Position numbers and translations under genes: made by a program
The notes under the pieces: generated by a model
Told to the model about the DNA's origin: nothing
The model's database searches: none
The model's input: only the letters and a program-made list of their open reading frames with translations
Shown: positions 43,336-51,906 of the stretch, in pieces
How positions within the stretch are numbered: position 1 is the stretch's first letter
Layout: each line of letters starts with the position of its first letter
Assembly (NCBI GenBank): GCA_001767525.1
Contig: MELF01000036.1
Location: forward strand, 62,001 to 126,000
From: Acidobacteria bacterium RIFCSPLOWO2_12_FULL_68_19
GTDB taxonomy: Bacteria; Acidobacteriota; Vicinamibacteria; Vicinamibacterales; UBA2999
Reading direction: 5' to 3'
Length of the DNA stretch: 64,000 nucleotides

Positions 43336-44317
43336 GGGTCAGTCCGTGCTGTTCGATGTGGAAATCCAGGATCCGGCCCCCGCCCTCCGCCAGCGTCTCC
43401 CGGATGGCGTCGCGCCGGTCGGGCGGGCCGAAGGAGACGAGGCAGCCGCCGCCCCCGGCGCCGCAGACCTTGGTGCCGAGGGCGCCGGCGCGTGTCGCCC
43501 GGGCGACCAGCTCGTCGATCGCCGGCGTGGAGACTCCCGGCGCGAGCCGTTTGCGGTTGTCCCACTCCTCCGCGAGGGCGCGTCCGACCCCGTTCCAGTC
43601 CGCCCGCGTCAGCGCATCGCGCATGGCGGCGGCGGTGTCGCGGATGCGCTCGAAGCACTCGAAGACGTGCCGATCTCCGTCCAAGTGCTTCTTCATGACC
43701 TCCCAGTTGTTGGTGCCCGAGTTGCGGGGCTCGCCCGTATAGCAGAGCACGAGCCGACGCTCGAGCTCGGCGGCGTCGACGTGGAGGGGGACACGACGGA
43801 TCTCGGCGGTGTCGAGCTCGACGGCGGCGACCCCGCCGTACAGGGCGGGGCGATAGTCCTGGACGCCCGTCGGCACCTCAATCGCCTGGGCTTCCACGTT
43901 CATCGCGATGTGCAGGAGGACGTCCGGCTCGTAATGGGTGCGGCTCCATTCGGCCAGCGCCGCGCAGACGGCGACGTTCAGCGCGGAAGAACCGGCGATC
44001 CCCGCCCCTGCCGGCGACTCACACGACGTGGTCAGCGTGAGGCCGTGCGCTTCGAAGAAGTAGCAGAGCAGCGACAGGAGCCGCAGTTCGCGCCGCTCGC
44101 GCAGGTCGCGACAGTGGCGGGCCTCGACGGTGGCGCCGGTATCGAGCGACCGGATGAGGACGGCGTCGTCTGGACGCGGCTCGACCACGGCGCGAGCGCG
44201 CAGGCTGATGGCGGCGTTCACGGTCTGGGCGCCGGGATGAAACAGGTACAGCGGCCAGATGTCGAGCGTGCCCCCCGCCAGATCGATGCGAGTGGGCGCC
44301 GAGGTGACGATCCGCAC
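43328..44317 (-). CDS. GHMP-family sugar kinase (heptose/galactose kinase-like)
   Basis: Protein of 329 residues. N-terminal SAPTRIDLAGGTLDIWPLYLF, the ATP loop SPAGAGIAGSSALNVAVCAAL near 98 and the C-terminal motif TKVCGAGGGGCLVSF mark a GHMP kinase close to D-glycero-D-manno-heptose 7-phosphate kinases. Which sugar is used cannot be told from sequence. The GTG at 44317 starts six bases after TATAAT (44329-44324), so the message is probably leaderless. Upstream in-frame codons would run into the divergent nagZ promoter. Confidence 0.8.
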   Translation of the reverse strand: MRIVTSAPTRIDLAGGTLDIWPLYLFHPGAQTVNAAISLRARAVVEPRPDDAVLIRSLDTGATVEARHCRDLRERRELRLLSLLCYFFEAHGLTLTTSCESPAGAGIAGSSALNVAVCAALAEWSRTHYEPDVLLHIAMNVEAQAIEVPTGVQDYRPALYGGVAAVELDTAEIRRVPLHVDAAELERRLVLCYTGEPRNSGTNNWEVMKKHLDGDRHVFECFERIRDTAAAMRDALTRADWNGVGRALAEEWDNRKRLAPGVSTPAIDELVARATRAGALGTKVCGAGGGGCLVSFGPPDRRDAIRETLAEGGGRILDFHIEQHGLTRG

Positions 44318-44323
44318 GCCCGG

Positions 44324-44329
44324 ATTATA
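44324..44329 (-). promoter_or_regulatory. TATAAT -10 box of the GHMP kinase gene, leaderless spacing
   Basis: A perfect TATAAT on the minus strand ends six bases before the GTG start codon at 44317. Transcription would begin at or within one base of the start codon. The -35 region has only weak similarity. Confidence 0.6.
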
Positions 44330-44370
44330 GAGGCCCTCGACACTGGCGTTCACGTTCCAGGTCTTCACGC

Positions 44371-44400
44371 TCGACGAGGTGTTCGGCCGGCGGTCATAAT
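44371..44400 (+). promoter_or_regulatory. Promoter of nagZ, leaderless spacing
   Basis: TCGACG (44371-44376), an 18-base spacer and CATAAT (44395-44400). The GTG of nagZ at 44407 begins six bases later. No Shine-Dalgarno is possible in that space. It is divergent from the GHMP kinase promoter. Confidence 0.55.
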
Positions 44401-44406
44401 GGCGTC

Positions 44407-45516
44407 GTGCCCTCCTCGCTTCGCCGCCAGATCGGTCAACTGCTCGTCGGCAGCTTTCGAGCGACGACGATTCCGGCGGAGCTGCGCGCACTGGCCCGCG
44501 AGTTCGGCCTCGGCGGCGTGATTCTCTTCGGGCGCAACATCGAGGCGCCGGAGCAGGTGGCCGAGCTGTCGCACGACGTGCAGGCCCTCGGCGGCGAGCT
44601 GCCGCTCTGGGTCAGCATCGATCAGGAAGGGGGGCGCGTGGCGCGGCTCGAGGCGCCCTTCACCGAGTGGCCGCCGATGGCCGTGCTCGGCAGGAGCGGT
44701 GACGCCGGGCTCGCCTCTCGGTTTGCGGCGGCGCTGGCGGCGGAGCTCAGAGCGGTTGGCATCACGCTCGACTACGCGCCGGTCCTCGACATCCACACGA
44801 ACCCGAGCAATCCGGTCATCGGCGACCGCGCGCTCGCCGCCGACGCCGCCACCGTGGCGCGGCTGGGCCGAGCGATCGTCGCCGGCCTCCAGGAGAACGG
44901 TGTCGCCGCGTGCGGCAAGCACTTCCCGGGGCACGGCGATACCTCCGTCGACTCGCACCGCGAGCTGCCGATCGTCGAACATCCTCCGGACCGTATTCGC
45001 CGGGTCGAGTGCGTGCCGTTTCGCGAAGCGATCGAGGCGGACGTGGCGTTCATCATGACGGCGCACGTGCTCGTCCCGTCCATCGACGACAAGGCGCCGG
45101 CCACCCTGTCGCGGGCCATCGTGCACGACCTGCTGCGCGAGGAGCTCGGATTCGGCGGCGTGATTCTCACCGATGATCTGGAGATGAAGGCGCTCTCGGC
45201 CTCTTGCACGGTCGCCGATGCCGCCGTGCAGGCGATTTCTGCCGGGTGCGACGGCGTGCTCATCTGCCGCGCTCTGTCCGCCGACCGCAGCCGGGACATC
45301 GACGTGCAGGCCGGGGCGCTCGAAGCGCTCGTCCATGCCGTCGAGGACGGCCGCATACCCTATACACGGCTGGACGATGCGCTCGCCCGGCAGCGGCGGG
45401 CGAAGGAGCGGTTCCTGACCGCGCCGATTGCCGCCGTCGGCCGCCCCCTCAGCCAGGTGGTCGGCTGCGACGCGCACGCGCGGATTGCCGAGGAGATGGC
45501 GCGGTACCTCTCGTGA
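44407..45516 (+). CDS. nagZ: Beta-N-acetylhexosaminidase (peptidoglycan recycling)
   Basis: GH3 enzyme that removes GlcNAc from cell-wall muropeptides. The 369 residues contain LGGVILFGRNIEAPEQV, SIDQEGGRVARL, the GH3 catalytic loop KHFPGHGDTSVDSH near 178 and LTDDLEMKAL. GTG 44407 has a -10 box six bases upstream. It overlaps ldcA (GTGA), and mpl, murB and murA follow. Confidence 0.95.
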   Translation: MPSSLRRQIGQLLVGSFRATTIPAELRALAREFGLGGVILFGRNIEAPEQVAELSHDVQALGGELPLWVSIDQEGGRVARLEAPFTEWPPMAVLGRSGDAGLASRFAAALAAELRAVGITLDYAPVLDIHTNPSNPVIGDRALAADAATVARLGRAIVAGLQENGVAACGKHFPGHGDTSVDSHRELPIVEHPPDRIRRVECVPFREAIEADVAFIMTAHVLVPSIDDKAPATLSRAIVHDLLREELGFGGVILTDDLEMKALSASCTVADAAVQAISAGCDGVLICRALSADRSRDIDVQAGALEALVHAVEDGRIPYTRLDDALARQRRAKERFLTAPIAAVGRPLSQVVGCDAHARIAEEMARYLS

Positions 45517-46436
45517 TCAAGCCCCGTGCCGTGCGCCCCGGCGACCGCGTGGCGATTGTGTCACCCGCCAGTCCGTTCGCACGGGACGAGCTGGACCGCG
45601 GGGTCGCCGAGCTCGGACGCCTCGGCTACGAGCCGGTGTACGACGAGTCGATCTTCGACACGGGTCTGTTCACCTCGGGGTCCGCCGATACCCGGGCCCG
45701 GGCGTTCATGCGGGCGTGGGCCGACCCGGCGATTGCCGGCCTGATCGCGGTGCGCGGCGGCTACGGGAGCGTGCAGCTGCTGCCGCTGTTCGACGCGTGG
45801 CGTCCGCAGCAGGCGCCGAAGCTGTTCATCGCCTACAGCGACAATACGTCGCTCCTGTCGTGGCTGACGTGTCAGTGCGGCGTCACGGCGCTCCACGGCC
45901 CGATGCTGGAGCGGCGGCTCGCGCGCGGCGAGGCGGGCTACGACCGGACGTCGCTGCTGAAGCTCATGCAGGGCGAGGGAGAGGGGCTGGAACTCGAGCC
46001 GGCCGGTCTGACCGTTCTGCGCACAGGTGAGGCGGCGGGGCCGCTGTTCGGCGGCACGATCACGCAGCTCGCGGGGTCGCTCGGCACCCCGTACGCGTTC
46101 GATCCGCCACGCGGGAGCATCCTGTTCCTCGAGGACGTGAACGAGCGGCCGTACCGGGTCGATCGAATGCTGACCCAGCTGCGGCAGAGCGGCATCCTGG
46201 GACGCGCCGCCGCGCTCGTCTTCGGTGAGATGCGCGGCTGCGAGAACGACAAGGGAGGGCCGTCGGTCCGGGACGTGATCGCCTCGCTCGCAGCCGGGTT
46301 CGCGTGTCCCGTCCTTGCCGGATTCCCGTCGGGCCATACGACCGGACCCTGCTGGACGCTGCCGCTCGGCGTCCGCGTGCGCGTGCGAACGGCGCCGCGC
46401 GCGGCGCTCATCGTCGAAGAATCCCCTGTCCGCTGA
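45513..46436 (+). CDS. ldcA: LD-carboxypeptidase (peptidase S66)
   Basis: Cytosolic serine peptidase that trims the terminal D-Ala of recycled tetrapeptides. The 307 residues have IKPRAVRPGDRVAIVSPASP, IAVRGGYGSVQLLP with the Ser nucleophile near 81, IAYSDNTSLLSWL, HGPMLERR, and the later Glu/His region (FLEDVNERPYRVDR, GFPSGHTTGPCWTLPLG). GTG 45513 overlaps the nagZ stop, so translation is coupled. Confidence 0.94.
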   Translation: MIKPRAVRPGDRVAIVSPASPFARDELDRGVAELGRLGYEPVYDESIFDTGLFTSGSADTRARAFMRAWADPAIAGLIAVRGGYGSVQLLPLFDAWRPQQAPKLFIAYSDNTSLLSWLTCQCGVTALHGPMLERRLARGEAGYDRTSLLKLMQGEGEGLELEPAGLTVLRTGEAAGPLFGGTITQLAGSLGTPYAFDPPRGSILFLEDVNERPYRVDRMLTQLRQSGILGRAAALVFGEMRGCENDKGGPSVRDVIASLAAGFACPVLAGFPSGHTTGPCWTLPLGVRVRVRTAPRAALIVEESPVR

Positions 46437-46453
46437 ACCCGGTCTCCCTTTCA

Positions 46454-47848
46454 ATGCGCGTCCACTTCATCGGCATCTGCGGTACGGCGATGGCCACCGT
46501 CGCCGCGCTGCTCAAGCAGCGGGGTCACGACGTCCGCGGGTCGGATCAGCACGTCTATCCGCCGATGAGCGAGTTCCTGGCCGCCGAGCGCATCACGATT
46601 CTGACGCCGTACTCCGCCGGTCACATCACACCCGATCTCGATCTGGTCGTCGTCGGCAACGCCATCTCGCGCGGCAACGTGGAGCTCGAGGCGGTGCTCG
46701 ACGGCCGGCTGCGCTACTGCTCGCTGCCCGAGGTCATCCGCGACCAGTTCCTCTGGGGGGCGCGCTCGATTGTCGTCGCCGGCACGCACGGCAAGACCAC
46801 GACGACCTCGCTGACGGGATGGCTGCTGACGCACGGCGGACGGGATCCCTCGGTGCTCGTCGGCGGCATCGCGCTCGACTTCGGCGCCGCCGGGTCGAGC
46901 TACCGGCTCGGGAGCGGACGCGAGGTGGTGATCGAAGGGGACGAGTACGACAGCGCATTCTTCGACAAGACCGCGAAGTTCCTGAAATACGTGCCCGAGA
47001 TCGCCGTCATCAACAACATCGAGTTCGACCATGTGGACATCTATGCCGACCTGGATGCGGTGCGGCTCGCGTTCCGCAGGCTGGTGAATCTGGTGCCGCG
47101 CAGCGGGCTCCTGCTGCTGGGGCAGGACAGTCCCGACGCCGCGGCCCTCCGCGACGTGGCGATCAGTCCGGTCGAGACGTTCGGGACGAGCGGCGAGGCG
47201 ACCTGGCAGGCGTGCGACATCGGGTACACCGGCGGCGTCACGACGTTCACCGTACGCCGCGAAGGGCGCATCGTCGGACGATGCGAGTCCCCGCTCCTGG
47301 GTATTCACAACGTCAGGAACGCCCTGGCGGCGATTGCGGTCGGGAGCCGCGTCGGCATCGACCTGCCGACACTGGCCGCCGGACTCAAGGTGTTCAGAGG
47401 CATCAAGCGGCGGCTGGAGACGGTCGGCATCGCGCGAGGCGTCACCGTCCTGGACGATTTCGCGCACCACCCGACGGCGGTGCACGAGACGCTCGCGGCG
47501 CTGCGGACGGGGTACGGGCCGCGCAGGATCTGGGCCGTCTTCGAGCCCCGTTCCGCGACCTCCTGCCGCCGGGTCTTCCAGGACGACTTCGCGGGCGCGT
47601 TCGAAGGTGCCGACGAAGTGGTGATCGCGGCCGTGTTTCGATCGTCGCTCCCGGAGGCCGAGCGCCTGTCGCCCGAGCGCCTGGTCGCCGACCTCCTGGC
47701 GCGTGGACAGCGCGCGCGGTACATCCCGGAGGTGGACTATATCGTGCAAACGATCGTGGCCGAGCACGCTCCTGGCGACCTCGTCGTGCTGATGTCGAAC
47801 GGCGGCTTCGGTGGAATCCATCGGAAGCTGCTCGAGGCGCTCGCGTAA
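46454..47848 (+). CDS. mpl: UDP-N-acetylmuramate:L-Ala-gamma-D-Glu-meso-DAP ligase
   Basis: Reattaches recycled tripeptide to UDP-MurNAc. The 464 residues follow the Mur ligase plan: Rossmann N-domain (VHFIGICGTAMATVAALLKQRG), ATP loop VVAGTHGKTTTTSL near 110, VIEGDEYDSAFFDKTAKF, NNIEFDHVDIYADL and DDFAHHPTAVHETLAALR. FFDKxxKF and the N-terminal GICGTAM are typical of Mpl rather than MurC. Its presence implies meso-DAP peptidoglycan. It follows nagZ and ldcA, which produce its substrate. Confidence 0.95.
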   Translation: MRVHFIGICGTAMATVAALLKQRGHDVRGSDQHVYPPMSEFLAAERITILTPYSAGHITPDLDLVVVGNAISRGNVELEAVLDGRLRYCSLPEVIRDQFLWGARSIVVAGTHGKTTTTSLTGWLLTHGGRDPSVLVGGIALDFGAAGSSYRLGSGREVVIEGDEYDSAFFDKTAKFLKYVPEIAVINNIEFDHVDIYADLDAVRLAFRRLVNLVPRSGLLLLGQDSPDAAALRDVAISPVETFGTSGEATWQACDIGYTGGVTTFTVRREGRIVGRCESPLLGIHNVRNALAAIAVGSRVGIDLPTLAAGLKVFRGIKRRLETVGIARGVTVLDDFAHHPTAVHETLAALRTGYGPRRIWAVFEPRSATSCRRVFQDDFAGAFEGADEVVIAAVFRSSLPEAERLSPERLVADLLARGQRARYIPEVDYIVQTIVAEHAPGDLVVLMSNGGFGGIHRKLLEALA

Positions 47849-47857
47849 GGGCCGGGA

Positions 47858-49543
47858 ATGCCGGAGGTGTGGATCCGCGAAGTGGGGGAGTCGGCGCTCG
47901 TCGTCGAGTTCGACGCGAAGATCGACCCGGCGACCAACGCGCGCGCTGTCGCGTTGGCCGACGCGCTCCGGGCACGGCGGATGACCGGCATCCGCGACGT
48001 GATCTCGACGTTTCGTTCCGTGGCGGTGTTCTTCGATCCATTTGTCGCGGATCCTGCTGTACTGGCATCAGAGGTCCGGACGATCGACGTTCGAGCGCCG
48101 GGTGGGTCGAGCGGCCGACTCGTCGAGGTGCCGGTCACCTACGGCGACGAGGCGGGGCCGGACCTGGCGGATATCGCCGCCTTTGCCGGATGCACGCCGG
48201 CGGAAGTCGTCGAGCGTCACGCCGGGCGTCTCTATCGCGTCTACATGCTCGGGTTCCTGCCCGGCTATCCCTACATGGCGATGGTGGATGAGCGGATCGC
48301 CGTGCCGCGCCGCGCCACGCCGCGCGTGCGCGTTCCCGCCGGCTCGGTGGCGATTGCCGGACGCCAGACGGGCATCTATCCGAGGGAGTCGCCGGGGGGG
48401 TGGCACATCATCGGGCGAACGAGCCTGACGCTGTTCGACCCGAAGTCCTCGCCGCCGTCGCTCTTCGCGCCGGGCGACGAGGTGCGGTTCGTGCCGGTCG
48501 CCGCCTCTGGCCTTGCGCCCGGCTTGCCGCCTGCAGCGTCCGGCTCCGGCCGGACCACGGTTCCTCTCGAGCTGGGCGCTCCTGACGAAAGGGCAACGCG
48601 CGTCATCACCGTGCTGCGGTCGGGTCTGCTGACGACGATTCAGGACGAAGGCCGCTGGGGCTGGCAGCACCAGGGCGTGCCCGTGGCCGGGCCGATGGAT
48701 CCACGTGCGCACCGCCTGGCAAATGCCCTGGTCGGCAACTCCCGCGAAGCGGCGACAGTCGAAGCGACGCTGGTTGGACCCGAGCTGCGGTTCGAGCAGG
48801 AGGCGTGGATCGCCATGACCGGCGGCAACCTTCAGCCGACACTCGACGGCGGCGACGCGCCGATGAACGCGCCGGTGCGCTGCCGTGCGGGGAGCGTCCT
48901 GCGATTTGGCGCCCGCCGATCGGGCGCGCGCACCTTCATCGCCGTCGACGGCGGGATTAGGGTGCCGCCCGTGCTCGGCAGCCGGGCGACGCATGTGCCG
49001 AGCGGCCTCGGCGGCATCGAGGGGCGCGCGCTCAGAGCAGGCGATCGGTTGCCGCTTGCTCGCCGAGGCGCGGACCCGTCTCGCGGGCGTGGCGTACGGG
49101 GCGTCGCTCGCCTCCCGTCTGTGGTCGGTCCGCCCCCGACCGGTGTCCGCCTGCGGATCCTGCCGGGCCCACAGGCCGACGGCTTCGATCCAGCAGCCTT
49201 CGATCTGCTCCAGCAGAGCCGGTACACGATTTCACCGCAGTCGGACCGCATGGGGTACCGTCTGAGCGGCGGGGCGCGGCTGCCCGCGCCGGCGGGTGAG
49301 ATGATTTCCGATGTGGTGTTCCCCGGAGCCCTGCAGATCCCCCCCTCGGGCGAGCCGATTCTGCTGATGGCCGATCGCCAGACGACCGGAGGCTACCCGC
49401 AGCTCGCCATTGTGATTGCCGCCGATCTGCCCCTGGCGGCACAGCTCGCGCCTGGCGACCGGGTGGAGTTCGAGGCGTGCAGCCGTTCGGAGGCAATGAC
49501 GGCGCTCGGCGCGCAGGAAGGTCAGCTTGGTGCGCTCGGTTGA
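47858..49543 (+). CDS. Fused 5-oxoprolinase subunits B and C (PxpB-PxpC, KipI-KipA type)
   Basis: Protein of 561 residues joining two families. The N-terminal KipI/PxpB half (about 1-235) has LGFLPGYPYMAMVDERIAVPRR, VPAGSVAIAGRQTGIYPRESPGGWHIIGRT. The C-terminal KipA/PxpC half (about 250-555) begins SGLLTTIQDEGRWGWQHQGVPVAGPMDPRA and includes QSDRMGYRLSG. With PxpA such proteins hydrolyse 5-oxoproline to glutamate; pxpA is not in the window. Separate genes are common, so this is a fusion. It sits inside a cell-wall cluster and overlaps murB by 14 bases. Confidence 0.88.
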   Translation: MPEVWIREVGESALVVEFDAKIDPATNARAVALADALRARRMTGIRDVISTFRSVAVFFDPFVADPAVLASEVRTIDVRAPGGSSGRLVEVPVTYGDEAGPDLADIAAFAGCTPAEVVERHAGRLYRVYMLGFLPGYPYMAMVDERIAVPRRATPRVRVPAGSVAIAGRQTGIYPRESPGGWHIIGRTSLTLFDPKSSPPSLFAPGDEVRFVPVAASGLAPGLPPAASGSGRTTVPLELGAPDERATRVITVLRSGLLTTIQDEGRWGWQHQGVPVAGPMDPRAHRLANALVGNSREAATVEATLVGPELRFEQEAWIAMTGGNLQPTLDGGDAPMNAPVRCRAGSVLRFGARRSGARTFIAVDGGIRVPPVLGSRATHVPSGLGGIEGRALRAGDRLPLARRGADPSRGRGVRGVARLPSVVGPPPTGVRLRILPGPQADGFDPAAFDLLQQSRYTISPQSDRMGYRLSGGARLPAPAGEMISDVVFPGALQIPPSGEPILLMADRQTTGGYPQLAIVIAADLPLAAQLAPGDRVEFEACSRSEAMTALGAQEGQLGALG

Positions 49544-50630
49544 ACCGTCCATCCGTCCGCAGCCGGGAGTGCCGCTCTCGCCGCTCACCACGCTCGGCAT
49601 CGGGGGGCCTGCCCGCTGGTTCGTCCGCGCGACGACGGTGGACGAGGTGGCCGCCGCCTGGCGCTGGACGCGCGAGCAGGGTCTGCCGCTGTTCGTCATG
49701 GGTGGCGGGAGCAATCTCGTCATCGCCGACGGCGGATTCGACGGTCTCGTGATGCAGGTGGCCATCCGCGGCACCGTTGTGGCGCCGCGCGGCGCCGAGA
49801 CGATGCTCAGAGCCGGCGCGGGGGAGACCTGGGACGACGTGGTCGCCGACGCCGTGTCACGGGGTCTGGCCGGGTTGGAATGCCTCTCGGGTATTCCCGG
49901 GTGCGTCGGGGGCACGCCGGTGCAGAACGTCGGCGCCTACGGCCAGGAGGTGGCCGACACGATCCGCGAGGTGACGGTGTTCGACCTGGGCGCGGCATGC
50001 GTGACGACGATGCCTGCCTCGGCGTGCGGGTTTGCGTACCGTACCAGCCGCTTCAAGCACGATGACGCCGGACGATTCGTGATCTGCGATGTGACCTTCG
50101 CGCTCGGCTCCGGGCCGCCCGGGATCTCGTATCCGGACCTCGCCGGCTGCTTCCAGGGCCGCCGGCGCGACTCGGTGACGCTGGCGGAAGTAAGGCAGGC
50201 GGTGCTGGCAATCCGGCGCCGCAAGGGAATGGTGATCGACGCGGCCGACCCGGACACCCGCAGCGTCGGATCGTTCTTCGTGAATCCTGTCGTCGCCGCA
50301 GGCGTCCATGCGAGACTCGTGGCTGCGTCCGGCGAGGCGGCGCCGGGGTTTCCACTGCCGGACGGGCAGGTGAAGATACCGGCCGCCTGGCTCATCGAAC
50401 GTGCAGGGTTCGCCCGGGGCGCACGGCGCGGGCGCGCGGGCCTCTCGTCCAAGCACCCGCTGGCGATTGTCAACGGCGGCGGTGCATCCGCCCGCGAGGT
50501 GGTGGACCTGGCGGCCGAGATCAAGCGGCAGGTGGCCGACCGGTTCGGCGTCGCGCTCAGGCCGGAGCCGGTGTTCGTCGGATTCGGCGGCGACCCCGCC
50601 GTGGCGTACCTGCAGAAGGACATCGGCTGA
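49530..50630 (+). CDS. murB: UDP-N-acetylenolpyruvoylglucosamine reductase
   Basis: FAD enzyme making UDP-MurNAc. The 366 residues have TTLGIGGPARWFVRATTVDE, GGGSNLVIADGG, SGIPGCVGGTPVQNVGAYGQEV, YRTSRFK, and SVGSFFVNPVV carrying the catalytic Ser; the type I layout. AGGAAGG (49515-49521) lies eight bases before GTG 49530; TTG 49527 is an equal candidate. It overlaps the upstream gene and abuts murA. Confidence 0.95.
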   Translation: MRSVEPSIRPQPGVPLSPLTTLGIGGPARWFVRATTVDEVAAAWRWTREQGLPLFVMGGGSNLVIADGGFDGLVMQVAIRGTVVAPRGAETMLRAGAGETWDDVVADAVSRGLAGLECLSGIPGCVGGTPVQNVGAYGQEVADTIREVTVFDLGAACVTTMPASACGFAYRTSRFKHDDAGRFVICDVTFALGSGPPGISYPDLAGCFQGRRRDSVTLAEVRQAVLAIRRRKGMVIDAADPDTRSVGSFFVNPVVAAGVHARLVAASGEAAPGFPLPDGQVKIPAAWLIERAGFARGARRGRAGLSSKHPLAIVNGGGASAREVVDLAAEIKRQVADRFGVALRPEPVFVGFGGDPAVAYLQKDIG

Positions 50631-51889
50631 TGTCGACACTCCTCATCGAGGGCGGCCAGCGACTCCAGGGCCGTGTGGCCGTCGAAGGGAACAAGAATGC
50701 GGCGCTGCCGCTCCTGGCGGCGTGCCTGCTGACGGACGACGAATGCGTGCTGACGAACGTGCCGCGCATCGGCGACGTGGAGGTGATGGCGCGGCTGCTG
50801 CTCGACATCGGCGCCGAAGTCGACGGCATCGGCAGCACAACGCTGCGCGTCCGGGCGCCGCGTCTTCGGACCGACGCGCCCGATCGCGCGCTGGTCGGCC
50901 GGCTGCGCGGCTCGGTGCTGCTGCTCGGTCCGCTGCTGGCGCGCCTGGGTCGAGCGCGCCTTGCGCCGCCCGGCGGAGATTTTCCCGCGCGCCGGTCGAT
51001 TTCGACGCATCTGGAGGCGCTCGCCGCGATGGGCGCGCGCCGGCAGGAGGGCGCCGAGTTCGTCCTGGAGGCGCCGGACGGCCTGACGGCGGCCTCGATG
51101 TACCTCTACGAAGCGTCGGTGACGGGCACCGAGACGGCGCTGCTGGCGGCCGCCTCGTCGCGCGGCATCACCGAGATTCGCCATGCGGCGACCGAGCCGC
51201 ATGTCGTGGAGCTGTGTGACTTCCTCCAGAAGATGGGCGCGGGCGTGTCGGGCATCGGCAGCTCGACGATCCGCGTGGAGGGCGTCGGGCGCCTCCGAGG
51301 CGCCGAGCACCGGCTCGGCGGCGATTACATCGAAGCGGGGAGCTGGGCGGTCGTCGGCGCGATCACCGGCGGCGAGATCGACATCGAGGGCGCGTGTGAG
51401 TCGGAAATCGAGGTCGTGGCGGCAGTCCTGCAGCGGATGAACATCCGCTGCGGCATGCGGGACGGCGTCTTCGAGGTGAAGCCGTCGACGCCGAAGGCCG
51501 TGCGCCGCATCACCACCGGCCTGTGGCCGGCGTTTCCGAGCGACCTGGTGAGCCTCGTGACCGTGCTGGCGACCCAGGCCGACGGCAGGACGCTCGTGCA
51601 CGACTGGATGTACGAGCTGCGGCTGTTCGCGCTGGAGCAGTTGAGCGGCATGGGCGCGGATCTGTTCCTGGCAGATGCTCACCGAATCATCGTCACCGGG
51701 CCGACACGGCTGCGCGGCGGGCGGGTGCTCGACAGCCGCGACCTGCGTTCCGGGATGTCGCTCATCGCCGCGGGGCTGGCCGCCGAGGGACAGACCCGGG
51801 TGCATCCGCTCGAAACGGTCGAACGCGGCTACAGCCGGCTCCTCGAGCGCTTGCAGGATCTCGGGGCGCGCGTGGCCCGGGTGGAGTAG
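50630..51889 (+). CDS. murA: UDP-N-acetylglucosamine 1-carboxyvinyltransferase with Asp in place of the catalytic Cys
   Basis: First committed step of peptidoglycan synthesis. The 419 residues have VEGNKNAALPLLAACLL, GRLRGSVLLLGPLLARLG, and GNKN Lys near 22. In the active-site loop, where E. coli has PGGC with Cys115, this protein has PPGGDFPARRS with Asp117, and the loop is one residue shorter before Arg. Asp at this place occurs in naturally fosfomycin-resistant MurA proteins such as those of mycobacteria and chlamydiae. ATG 50630 overlaps the murB stop. Confidence 0.93.
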   Translation: MSTLLIEGGQRLQGRVAVEGNKNAALPLLAACLLTDDECVLTNVPRIGDVEVMARLLLDIGAEVDGIGSTTLRVRAPRLRTDAPDRALVGRLRGSVLLLGPLLARLGRARLAPPGGDFPARRSISTHLEALAAMGARRQEGAEFVLEAPDGLTAASMYLYEASVTGTETALLAAASSRGITEIRHAATEPHVVELCDFLQKMGAGVSGIGSSTIRVEGVGRLRGAEHRLGGDYIEAGSWAVVGAITGGEIDIEGACESEIEVVAAVLQRMNIRCGMRDGVFEVKPSTPKAVRRITTGLWPAFPSDLVSLVTVLATQADGRTLVHDWMYELRLFALEQLSGMGADLFLADAHRIIVTGPTRLRGGRVLDSRDLRSGMSLIAAGLAAEGQTRVHPLETVERGYSRLLERLQDLGARVARVE

Positions 51890-51906
51890 CGGACTCGAGC
51901 GGCGGC

